Origin: Vibrio neptunius
Lineage (GTDB): Bacteria; Pseudomonadota; Gammaproteobacteria; Enterobacterales; Vibrionaceae
Direction: 5' to 3'
DNA: 64,000 nucleotides
NCBI RefSeq assembly: GCF_000967495.1
Contig: NZ_JXXU01000006.1
Span: forward strand, 1 to 64,000
The position numbers and the translations under genes are program-made. Positions 44,025-51,480 of the stretch are shown here, one piece after another. The notes under the pieces were generated by a model that had not been told where the DNA came from, did no database searches, and saw nothing but the letters and a program-made list of their open reading frames with translations. How positions within the stretch are numbered: the first letter of the stretch is position 1; each line of letters starts with the position of its first letter.

Positions 44025-45227
44025 CTACCACCAAGCTTCTACCTGCATACCAACACTGATTTCTGTGTCTTTACCTGTACCAAAAGCATTATCGTTTTCT
44101 GCATCATTCAGATAAGTAGCAAATACACGAACCTCAGGTCGTGACCAAAAACCCGCTTTAGGAACCCAAGCCTGTGCAACCGTAAACTTGCTACCTGCAC
44201 TGTCTACGTTATTGATCTTTTCAGAGAAACCACCAATTTCCAAAATGGTACGCATTCTCTCTGTCCATTTGTATAGCGGGCGAACTACAACGCTGAGTGT
44301 GGAATCATCCGTCGCGGTACCGTCCACATCAGTGGCTGCAGCATAACGGATCGAGTGACCAAATTCAATTTTGTCTCCAACAGAAACCACACCCCAGTTG
44401 ATCAGACGATAGCCTTTCGCATCATTGTTTGCGGCATCACGAACCAGACCATTACCATGACCAAATGTCGTCATTTGCTCCGCGTAACCAGAATTCGCTA
44501 ACTGCAAGATTGTCTTATTGAAACCATTATCCAATGATTGTTGGAGGCTTGCCGTGAACATCAGGCTGTTGTCGGCATCTAGTGACTGACCACTACGTTC
44601 GTTACCCGCATGATAATCCAAGCCCACTTCCAGATCTGCGTTTTCCCACATTGGGATACCTGCGTATCGGACATCGGCAATAACCGCCGTCGTTTCCTGA
44701 CCATCATCTAAATCGCCAGCCACAGTATCTTGCAGAAGTGCAACGGACAGCTTGCCTGGACCCATATTGATATGTTCAACACCTCCACCGATACCGCTAA
44801 CGTCCCAGTAGTAGTTATCTACGATATGAACATCATGACGTTGGTAGTAACGCTCGCCCGCCCAGATAGTGATGTCTTTGTCTTCAAATAAACCTGTTGC
44901 CTGAACGTTCAGCTGTGCTACTTCAACACTGCGATCTTTAGAGTTTTGGTCTTGCCCTTCCCAATATTTAAGCATCGAGTCAACAACGAATGATACATCG
45001 TCCTCTGCATACACTTCTTTTTTCAGGCCAAACTCACCATATAGATCATCTTCGTTTCCAAGCCGACCGACCTTGTTTACTTCCCACTTACTGTTAGAAC
45101 CGCCCTCATTACTCAACCCGACACCACCACGCATGTAGCCGTAAAATTCGACGGGAGAAGTAGCGGCTAATGTGCTGGTTGACAGGATGGCAACGGAAAG
45201 TGCACTGGCAATAGGTAATCGTTTCAT
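44025..45227 (-). CDS. Maltoporin-like outer-membrane porin (LamB type)
   Basis: A 400-residue outer-membrane protein. Signal peptide about 1-21. The mature start VEFYGYMRGGVGLS and the end with the aromatic VEAWW are typical of LamB-type 18-strand sugar porins; YYWDVSGIGGGVEHINMG and RPEVRVFATYLN are the usual conserved blocks. LamB porins pass maltodextrins or other oligosaccharides. The length is somewhat short of E. coli LamB. No sugar ABC genes are beside it, so the sugar is unknown. ATG follows AAGGAAAGGATT. Two tandem palindromes lie about 65-90 bases upstream of the start. Confidence 0.88.
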   Translation of the reverse strand: MKRLPIASALSVAILSTSTLAATSPVEFYGYMRGGVGLSNEGGSNSKWEVNKVGRLGNEDDLYGEFGLKKEVYAEDDVSFVVDSMLKYWEGQDQNSKDRSVEVAQLNVQATGLFEDKDITIWAGERYYQRHDVHIVDNYYWDVSGIGGGVEHINMGPGKLSVALLQDTVAGDLDDGQETTAVIADVRYAGIPMWENADLEVGLDYHAGNERSGQSLDADNSLMFTASLQQSLDNGFNKTILQLANSGYAEQMTTFGHGNGLVRDAANNDAKGYRLINWGVVSVGDKIEFGHSIRYAAATDVDGTATDDSTLSVVVRPLYKWTERMRTILEIGGFSEKINNVDSAGSKFTVAQAWVPKAGFWSRPEVRVFATYLNDAENDNAFGTGKDTEISVGMQVEAWW

Positions 45228-45290
45228 AATCCTTTCCTTGTAGCGTTAAAGCTCAATTGATTCACTCAAGTTTGTCTATTTTATGATTTA

Positions 45291-45318
45291 TGGGAACAAT
45301 CCCATGGGATCGATCCCA
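45291..45318. promoter_or_regulatory. Tandem palindromic sites upstream of the porin gene
   Basis: Two 14-base palindrome-like units abut: TGGGAACAATCCCA and TGGGATCGATCCCA. Each has TGGGA/TCCCA arms around a 4-base centre. They lie 64-91 bases before the porin start codon, a fitting place for an operator or activator site. They do not match the MalT box (GGGGATGAGG type) well. The rest of 45228-45786 shows no other clear site. Confidence 0.55.
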
Positions 45319-45534
45319 TACTGAATTGATAATTCAATCAAGGAAAGTAATCGTCACGATTATTGTGATCGCCATAACTATTAGGATTATTAATAAGTGA
45401 GCTAGTTATCGGTTTGACAACCGAGTAAAGCGCTCATAATTTGTTCAAGGAAAAATCGGGGGGATGGAAAAATATGGAGTGCTAAGCCATTTAAGGCATT
45501 GATTAATTGTACAAAATCAAAATAAGGCTGCCAC

Positions 45535-45764
45535 TTACTGTGACCACTTTTCTTTATAAATCATTTGGTTGAGTTCCTCTTTGTTGAGCCAACCAAACCC
45601 TTCAAGCTCGAGCTTATCATTAAATTTCGACACATAGCCTAGACATAGTTAATTAAAGCAGCATGCTCTTCTTTACCATCTTCAATCACAGTAAGCATGG
45701 ATTGTGAATATTCTAAAGAAGGTGGGGTTAATTTAATCCTTTGCGTTGCCATAAAAGCCACCAT
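45535..45764 (-). pseudogene. Possible GNAT gene remnant
   Basis: A 41-codon frame from ATG at 45764 (MATQRIKLTPPSLEYSQSML in part) looks like the start of a GNAT protein (compare the common IKLTPPSLEY opening) and stops at a TAG at 45639. Another frame, ending at TAA 45535, carries a plausible protein end (ELEGFGWLNKEELNQMIYKE). The pieces are in different frames, so this may be a decayed gene or two unrelated fragments. Confidence 0.35.
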
Positions 45765-45786
45765 TAAACATGTAGATAGTAGTTGG

Positions 45787-46326
45787 TTAACTTATTGAGT
45801 GGAGGTTTTGCCACTCTGAACGCAATACCCCGTATTTGACCGAGTCATAATACTCGCCATTGAAGTATCTTACTTTTCGCAATCGAGCTTCTTGCTGAAA
45901 ACCGAGCTTAAGTGCAAGTGACATCATGCGAGGATTTCCTGACCACGTTGTCATCCCAACTCGCTCTATTTGTTTATTTCTAAATAAATAAGTAATCCAA
46001 AGAGGAATAGCAGCCGCTGCTATTCCTTTTCCCCAAAAAGCAGAGTCGTAAATAACAATTCCAGCTTCGAGCCAGCGTGTTTCTTCACATTCCCAATAAC
46101 AACTCACGGTGCCAACAGGAGTTTCATTTACCGTCACCAATTGAAGATCTTCACCTCCTACCATTCGTCGAAAAGCCCCCTTTTCAAACTGTTCAAGTGA
46201 AGGATGCGAATATGGGAAATAAGGTCCATTGAACTTTGTCCATTCATCGTTAGATGCCACAAGAGCATGAATGGTTTCCAGCTCATCCGGTCTAGCGGGC
46301 CTAATACTGATCACGGTATTTGACAC
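45787..46326 (-). CDS. GNAT acetyltransferase, RimJ/RimL type
   Basis: A 179-residue GNAT. The motifs are IVIYDSAFWGKGIAAAAIPLWITYLF (acetyl-CoA loop) and NPRMMSLALKLGFQQEARLRK with VKYGVLRSEW at the end, the usual ending of RimL-like proteins that acetylate peptide N-termini or small amines. ATG at 46326 stands alone with TAAGGAAGTTTTG before it. Substrate unknown. Confidence 0.86.
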   Translation of the reverse strand: MSNTVISIRPARPDELETIHALVASNDEWTKFNGPYFPYSHPSLEQFEKGAFRRMVGGEDLQLVTVNETPVGTVSCYWECEETRWLEAGIVIYDSAFWGKGIAAAAIPLWITYLFRNKQIERVGMTTWSGNPRMMSLALKLGFQQEARLRKVRYFNGEYYDSVKYGVLRSEWQNLHSIS

Positions 46327-46515
46327 AAAACTTCCTTATTAATTTTATTGATCTACTGTAAGCGCTGTGGGCCTATTAACTACCTAAGCAGCACTTTATC
46401 CTTATTTTTCATTCAGAGCAAAAAAGCGCAACTTAGCTTTATCGATGGTTCATTACCCGATATTAACAACTCTAAAAACCTCATACTGCGAACAATCAGT
46501 TCAGGACTAACAACC

Positions 46516-46541
46516 AAAAAGAGCGCCGATTGGCGCTCTTG
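46516..46541. terminator. Bidirectional hairpin terminator
   Basis: AAAGAGCGCC pairs with GGCGCTCTT around GATT, with an A-run before and T-run after. On the minus strand it ends the secreted-protein gene (stop at 46557). Confidence 0.7.
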
Positions 46542-46556
46542 TGAGAAGTTTAAAGC

Positions 46557-47486
46557 TTACTCGGTAAATGTTGCATTCAACTTCACTTTATAGTGAGCAT
46601 AAATGTTTGATGAGTAGTGTCTTGCAACCAGTTGTATCTTCAGTTTTTCTACATCAACCGGCTGTTCCAAAGCCACAGATTGTCGACCGGGGAATTTCAG
46701 ATAGCTCGAATAAACGCGGTTTCCATTCTCATCATGAATGAATGCAACGACAGATTGATTTCGGGCATTATCATTTGTTTCAACCACCAGCTCTAAAGAC
46801 TTCACTTTCTTATTATAAGTCGGAGTAAGTTCGATCCATTCCGTTACAGGCTGACCAAAACGAACATACATGGATGTTCCTGCCGAGTGTGTTTCGTCAA
46901 AATCAATCACTGGGTCATGGTCTGGAAAACTGTTTGCATCGTTCGGTTTGCTGTTACCGAAATACTCCTGAATTAAACTGAAGTTGTCTCCGTCATAATC
47001 TGTATTGGCATCGAGCCCGACTGACTGATACGTTTTTTTCCACCACGTGGGAAGGTAATCGTTGTCGATGCGCGAACTTTCACCAAAGTTAAAGCGAAAA
47101 TTTCCCTCAAATCGCTGACTTGATTGAGAAAAATCCGCATTGTACAAAGAAATCACAGCTCGATAGTCGTCTTTCCAGTAAGCGATGGGCGTCGCAAATG
47201 TATGCTCACCAATACCGGCTCTACAGTCTAGATAGTGCAGCAAAGTACTCGCGCTATCATAAATACTAATCTTACAATCCATTGAAGAAGGCTGGTTGTT
47301 ATCATAGCCTAACGTTGCCAAATGACGTCTGTCCGCTGGCAATGAGAGGTTGACAGGAATATTCAAACGCGCGCCTTTATATATCGTCTGACTTACTTGG
47401 GTATTGTACGTTTGCAAATGGGGATTGGTATTCGCCACTGCAGCGAATGAGACAAAGGGTATAGCCAACAGAAGTGTTGTTTTCAT
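46557..47486 (-). CDS. Secreted protein of unknown function with calcium-motif segment
   Basis: A 309-residue exported protein. Signal peptide about 1-18 (MKTTLLLAIPFVSFAAVANT). The middle holds a thrombospondin-3-like acidic stretch, DANTDYDGDNFSLIQEYF then GNSKPNDANSFPD, of the kind that binds calcium and is often a linker in secreted enzymes. The rest is beta-rich with two Cys in the N-terminal half (CKISIYDS and LDCRAG), probably disulfide-bonded. No catalytic motif is recognised. It may be a surface or secreted binding protein. Confidence 0.75.
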   Translation of the reverse strand: MKTTLLLAIPFVSFAAVANTNPHLQTYNTQVSQTIYKGARLNIPVNLSLPADRRHLATLGYDNNQPSSMDCKISIYDSASTLLHYLDCRAGIGEHTFATPIAYWKDDYRAVISLYNADFSQSSQRFEGNFRFNFGESSRIDNDYLPTWWKKTYQSVGLDANTDYDGDNFSLIQEYFGNSKPNDANSFPDHDPVIDFDETHSAGTSMYVRFGQPVTEWIELTPTYNKKVKSLELVVETNDNARNQSVVAFIHDENGNRVYSSYLKFPGRQSVALEQPVDVEKLKIQLVARHYSSNIYAHYKVKLNATFTE

Positions 47487-47659
47487 TGAAGAACCTATAG
47501 TTAATTGTTATCAAAAAGATCAATATGATTCACGAATGCTATTTAATACAAGCAAGGCATGTAAACACTCAATAAAGAAAATCAATTGATTTACAAATAG
47601 CTATAGGCTGTTACATCCTAAAATGTGACGGATTTGTTTAGGCAAACCGTCACCCGATA

Positions 47660-48178
47660 TTAAGCAACCTCTGTGTCCTCTCGATTCAGCTCATCAACTT
47701 GCTCAATCTCGGCATCTCTTAGCTTTTGAATAAGTACAGGCAGATCATTACGATAAAAGCTCGCATTGTAGCCTTGAGCAGAAGATGGTAAAGACTGGAT
47801 AAACTGATACAAAGGCTCGCTAGGTGCTTTGGCATCATCACTGTTATTGGGAACAAGCAACACCTTTTCATTAACCGTTAACAAAACGCTTTCCAATGAT
47901 TGTTCGTAATGATCGACGTTTACGGGTGTTATCGGTTGAAAAACAAAAAAATAGTTAGGCAGTCGAATTATGGTACTTTCATCCTGTTTTGATAATGCAC
48001 CATAAAGCATCCACTGTTGGGTTTCTGATTTGAATCGCCTCTTCATTTTTTCGACACGCACAGTTAATGCTTTTTTCGCGTCTTGGGCTTCCTTTTTACG
48101 TTTGGCTTCAAAATAGAAGTAAAAGGATAAGAGGATTAATAGAACAGAAAGTAGCGCAACAAGTATAAAAAAGGGCAT
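47660..48178 (-). CDS. Membrane-anchored protein of unknown function
   Basis: A 172-residue protein. One N-terminal membrane segment (about 3-22), then a basic helix (EAKRKKEAQDAKKALTVRVEKMKRRFK), then a soluble domain with FVFQPITPVNVDHYEQSLESVLLTVN. A single-pass protein with a cytoplasmic domain is likely, as the segment is followed by many Lys/Arg. No family recognised. Confidence 0.65.
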   Translation of the reverse strand: MPFFILVALLSVLLILLSFYFYFEAKRKKEAQDAKKALTVRVEKMKRRFKSETQQWMLYGALSKQDESTIIRLPNYFFVFQPITPVNVDHYEQSLESVLLTVNEKVLLVPNNSDDAKAPSEPLYQFIQSLPSSAQGYNASFYRNDLPVLIQKLRDAEIEQVDELNREDTEVA

Positions 48179-48488
48179 GATAGTTTGCTTAAAATAGGTG
48201 CTGAGTAGCTGAAAAATAGAAGGAATTATACAAAACGATTCCTTTTTCCTCCAAAGGTTATTCGTAATTTAGTGAAATTCGAAGCATTCTGCGAGGGTGA
48301 CTTTATGGTTTTAAAAGAAGAGATAAGCCCCTCAATAAAATGAGCGAACTAATGCAGCCTAAATGGTGTTTCACGGATAAAAATCTCCAACCGAAACACC
48401 CCCAAACTCATTAGCCCCAAGGCTATGTTTGTATTTTTGGTCAACACGTAGCCAGGAAAGAGCAGCTCTTTGGATAATCCAAGCTAAA
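48179..48488. other. 310-bp gap with no gene seen
   Basis: I see no convincing reading frame, hairpin or repeat here. It must hold the promoter of the minus-strand gene whose start is at 48178. Confidence 0.4.
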
Positions 48489-48878
48489 TTATAGGGTTTC
48501 CGACTCAAATCTGGCGAAGCGAGCTTCTATAAGTGAGCAGCCAGTGCGCTCCATTAAATCAGTCAGTGTTATTGTCGGGTCAGCAAGCAATATCTCTATA
48601 AGACGTTCGCTCGTGTACTCTCGGGATACCACACTCTGATTTATATGGGCATTCAACTTATTAAGTACAAAATCGAATTCTGAAGATTGCTGAGATAAGT
48701 GATTAAACAACCCCTTTAGCGCATCAAATTGGCCAATCAATTGCCAGTTTCTCGAACGGCGAACGCGCTTTAGATCGCAACCGTGCTGTTTTACAACAAT
48801 ACGGAGCTGTTTGTTCGCCTCACTACCAATCCTGTGAATAAGCGAAGGGAGGGAGATAACAAGGTTTTCTGATGACAT
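48489..48878 (-). CDS. Small Vibrio protein annotated elsewhere as ribosome-recycling-factor family
   Basis: A 129-residue helical protein. The pattern LPSLIHRIGSEANKQLRIVVKQHGCDLKRVRRSRNWQLIG and the end DPTITLTDLMERTGCSLIEARFARFES match a group of short Vibrio proteins that, as I recall, databases label 'ribosome recycling factor family'. It is much too short for real RRF (about 185 residues) and has a helix-turn-helix-like C-terminus (TLTDLMERTGCSLIEARFARF), so DNA or RNA binding is possible. Function unknown. Confidence 0.65.
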   Translation of the reverse strand: MSSENLVISLPSLIHRIGSEANKQLRIVVKQHGCDLKRVRRSRNWQLIGQFDALKGLFNHLSQQSSEFDFVLNKLNAHINQSVVSREYTSERLIEILLADPTITLTDLMERTGCSLIEARFARFESETL

Positions 48879-48941
48879 TGTAGAGCTCAGCTAACGAACA
48901 ACGAGAACAGTCTACCTCACAACCTAGCTCATGCCGAGGCT

Positions 48942-49088
48942 TTACTGGCTCCAGAGCTGACTAAACAACGAAAACTCGAGACCAGATGTGCTCTGATTGA
49001 CTAGCTCATAAGACACCACCCCTAACGCGCAAAGAAAGGCAAGGTTTGCTACGATTTGTACCCACTCTGTACCGTTGTTCTTCAGCAC
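48942..49088 (-). CDS. Possible 48-residue membrane peptide
   Basis: A GTG-started frame of 48 codons with AGGACGAGGC before it. It begins MLKNNGTEWVQIV and has a membrane segment (VANLAFLCALGVVSYELV), then a polar tail ending FSLFSQLWSQ. The start codon and site are modest, so confidence is limited. The stretch 48879-49225 holds this frame, the promoter region of the gene at 48878 and the terminator at 49186. Confidence 0.45.
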   Translation of the reverse strand: MLKNNGTEWVQIVANLAFLCALGVVSYELVNQSTSGLEFSLFSQLWSQ

Positions 49089-49185
49089 GCCTCGTCCTCA
49101 CAGCATGAGCAAGTTTACTAAGCTCAATTGTCTAACCATCAAAACTTAGTAACAAATATAATAATTGACTACTTTTGACATAAAA

Positions 49186-49207
49186 AAACCTCCCGAATGG
49201 GAGGTTT
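49186..49207 (-). terminator. Terminator of the coiled-coil protein gene
   Basis: On the minus strand AAACCTCCC pairs with GGGAGGTTT around ATTC and is followed by a run of T. It lies 18 bases after the stop at 49226. Confidence 0.8.
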
Positions 49208-49225
49208 AATATCAATCCAGTCTTG

Positions 49226-49957
49226 CTACAAACCTAACTCGTCCGTTAGTGCCTTCATTTGTTTGAGATCCATCTGATGCACTCTTATCATTTGATTGAC
49301 CTGACTTAAGCGAGAACTTGCCTCATCTTGCTTATCGCAAGAATCAGACTTCGCGTCCCATGAAGTCCCTGCCAGATACAAATCACAATCACTTTTCAGT
49401 TTTTTTACTTTGGGCTCGAGATCCTCACGCTCTTTTTCCAAGGCCTCCAGTTCTTGCTTCACTTTAAGCTCTTGTTGAAACAGCTCTCGTGATCGCTCAA
49501 AAATCGTAGCTTGCATATCAGCCTGTCGATTCAGCTGATTATTTTCTTGGGTCGCTTGCGCAATTTGCTGCTTCTGCTGATTCAGTTGTTCTTCGAGAGA
49601 CAGGTTCACCTTTTCTAATTCAGAAACCTCCGAGCGTAACGCTGCCAATGCATTTTCGTGCTCTTGCTGCTGTTCATCAATGGCTTGTTGAAGCTTGCTG
49701 GCAATTTCATCATCAACTTTCGCCACTTTATCTTCGACTTCGACAACCAGCTGTTTTTTGTCTTCGACAAGCAACTGATACTTGGCTTCCAATCCATCAT
49801 AAGCAGCTTGCCATTTGCCAGCTGTAGCGACGGAGCCTACCAACCCACCTAACGCTAACCCTAAGGCACCTGCAATAACGATGTATAAATAGCTGCGTTT
49901 ATCTCTTTCTTCGATAACCACCACATCATCATTATCAATTTCAGACTCGCTGTTCAC
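49226..49957 (-). CDS. Membrane-anchored coiled-coil protein
   Basis: A 243-residue protein. An acidic N-terminus (ESEIDNDDVVVIEERDKR) is followed by a membrane segment (about 23-46, with a GxxxG-like ALGLALGGLVGSV) and then a long coiled coil (about 50-190, with heptads such as LEKVNLSLEEQLNQQKQQI). Near the end are Cys residues (CDLYLAG, SCDK). It should stand in the inner membrane with the coiled coil on the periplasmic side, judged from the N-terminal acidic/basic balance. The start is GTG with GGAG seven bases before. It is 18 bases after the small membrane peptide gene, so the two are an operon. Confidence 0.75.
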   Translation of the reverse strand: MNSESEIDNDDVVVIEERDKRSYLYIVIAGALGLALGGLVGSVATAGKWQAAYDGLEAKYQLLVEDKKQLVVEVEDKVAKVDDEIASKLQQAIDEQQQEHENALAALRSEVSELEKVNLSLEEQLNQQKQQIAQATQENNQLNRQADMQATIFERSRELFQQELKVKQELEALEKEREDLEPKVKKLKSDCDLYLAGTSWDAKSDSCDKQDEASSRLSQVNQMIRVHQMDLKQMKALTDELGL

Positions 49958-49975
49958 TCTGTTGCTCCTACTGAT

Positions 49976-50134
49976 TTAGCGTATGAGTTCGGTCACCACC
50001 AAGGTGACGGTGTAAATAATAAAGACTGATATCAAAGTAGTGACGACATATTTTTGCAGTTTTTCGTTAGTTCGATACCGGATCAGGACAAATGCCAACG
50101 CCACTAAAAAAACAATCGCAATCAATCTTGTCAT
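49976..50134 (-). CDS. Small two-span membrane protein (52 aa)
   Basis: A 52-codon frame with an excellent ribosome site (TAGGAGGTGGT before ATG at 50134). It has two hydrophobic segments, LIAIVFLVALAFVLI and YVVTTLISVFIIYTVTLVV, joined by a basic loop (RYRTNEKLQK). It ends just before the coiled-coil membrane protein gene. No family is recognised. The site, the two clean segments and the operon position make it very likely real. Confidence 0.7.
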   Translation of the reverse strand: MTRLIAIVFLVALAFVLIRYRTNEKLQKYVVTTLISVFIIYTVTLVVTELIR

Positions 50135-50417
50135 ACCACCTCCTAGCTAGCCTCTTCGCGAACCTCAATGGCTTGTTAACTTATTCATTTATACCATCTT
50201 TTGAGAGCATTGGGTCAGAGTTAAGTTTGTTTTACACTTGTTAGGTTTAATTATATACATCCCAATCCCTGCTGCATCCATTCCCATGTGGTTTAATCGT
50301 TACAAAACGCGACCTTTCCCAAACAAGGTTAGTATTTTATCTCTTTTTCAGAATTATGTTTGGGCTTGCTTCGGATTTGAGGTATAAGGAGCTAACTCGA
50401 AAACCTGAGGCAAAATA

Positions 50418-50756
50418 ATGAAACCATTTAAGTTAGACAATAAGAAGCGTCGCATCCAAAAGAAACTCTTTGTTGGCGAATTCGCGATGCTTGGATTCGA
50501 AGTCAGCTGTGAAACAACGATCACTGACTTTGATAATTACGACGCGTTTGTTGACGAGTTCATCGATTTCATTGATGCGCTCGGGCTCAGCTTTGGCGGC
50601 GGCGGTCTTGAGTTATTCGAAGGCTTTATCTGTCATTCAGAAAGGTACCAAAGTGTAACAGAAGAACAACAAGCAAAAGTTGCGAAATGGTTAGATGCGC
50701 GTGCTGATGTGAAATCAGTACAAGTAAGCGAGCTGATTGACGCGAACTACTTCTAA
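50418..50756 (+). CDS. yggL: YggL-family (DUF469) ribosome-associated protein
   Basis: A 112-residue protein of the YggL family. It has the KRRIQKKLFVGEFAMLGFEVSC start and the glycine run GLSFGGGGLELFEGFI, which is the family's signature. In E. coli YggL associates with the 50S subunit. GAGG lies eight bases before the ATG. It stands alone with a strong terminator after it. Confidence 0.92.
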   Translation: MKPFKLDNKKRRIQKKLFVGEFAMLGFEVSCETTITDFDNYDAFVDEFIDFIDALGLSFGGGGLELFEGFICHSERYQSVTEEQQAKVAKWLDARADVKSVQVSELIDANYF

Positions 50757-50764
50757 GCCTTGCA

Positions 50765-50788
50765 ATAGCGCCCTACTCAGGGCGCTAT
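50765..50788. terminator. Terminator after yggL
   Basis: ATAGCGCCCT pairs with AGGGCGCTAT around a 4-base loop, eight bases after the stop. T-run after it is short. Confidence 0.7.
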
Positions 50789-50801
50789 GAGTATATTGAA
50801 T

Positions 50802-51044
50802 CTATTTTACTTCCAAACCTAGGTTATATTGCGCCAAGCATCTGGTCACATAACTCACTTTCAACAATGCAGCTATTACGATGGTGCTGATATGCGCTGC
50901 AATTTGAGCATTCAGGCTGAAGGAGTGAGCGTATGGATAAGAAATCAATACGCTGACCACCAGTGTGAGAAAAGTGACGACCAGTCCAATATTTGAAACA
51001 GTCAAAAGCGTTTTGAATGTAGTGCGAGTTGGTTGAGCAAACAT
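50802..51044 (-). CDS. Small two-span membrane protein (80 aa)
   Basis: An 80-residue protein with two hydrophobic segments: LLTVSNIGLVVTFLTLVVSVLI and IAAHISTIVIAALLKVSYV. The first follows a short basic N-terminus, so the N-end is probably inside. No family recognised. ATG at 51044 follows AGGTCTCT. Convergent with yggL. Confidence 0.6.
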   Translation of the reverse strand: MFAQPTRTTFKTLLTVSNIGLVVTFLTLVVSVLISYPYAHSFSLNAQIAAHISTIVIAALLKVSYVTRCLAQYNLGLEVK

Positions 51045-51480
51045 AGAGACCTCACTAGATTATTTTGTTTTCTCTCTACTTTGCATTCTTCTTGCCAACT
51101 TTATAAAGCTATAAAAATCAATAAACCATCAAAAAAAGAGTCTAAAAGACACAAAAAAACCAGAGTCATAATGACACAAAAGTGTTAATTTATTCAAGTC
51201 CAACTAAAACCCTCCGCACATTTAACCTAACAGGTTAAAATTATTCTAAATATTAATAATTTCATAATGTTAAGTTTACATATATGTCAATTAGTATAAA
51301 TACTCAAAATGCTATTGATATGATGATTGTTTTATATGTAAGATAACTTCTTCAGAGCAGCGATCATCAACTTTTCCATCTGTTCTGATGCTCATTGAGA
51401 ACTTAAGTTAGTTTGTAGTCAACTTGTTGTAAGTCTTATTCCACCATGAATTATTACTTCATTAGTGAGGAGAGACCTCC
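51045..51480. other. 436-bp AT-rich intergenic region
   Basis: Strongly AT-rich, especially 51170-51330. It should hold the divergent promoters of the small membrane protein and of the secreted beta-propeller protein. No clear operator or gene is seen. The AT-richness would suit H-NS-type silencing, but that is a guess. Confidence 0.4.

Noticed and set aside
41286..47486. Run of minus-strand single genes (Nudix, deformylase, GNATs, YjbR, AAA) looked like integron cassettes
   Set aside because: I see no repeated attC/VCR-like sites between the genes and no integrase; intergenic gaps contain ordinary terminators and promoters.
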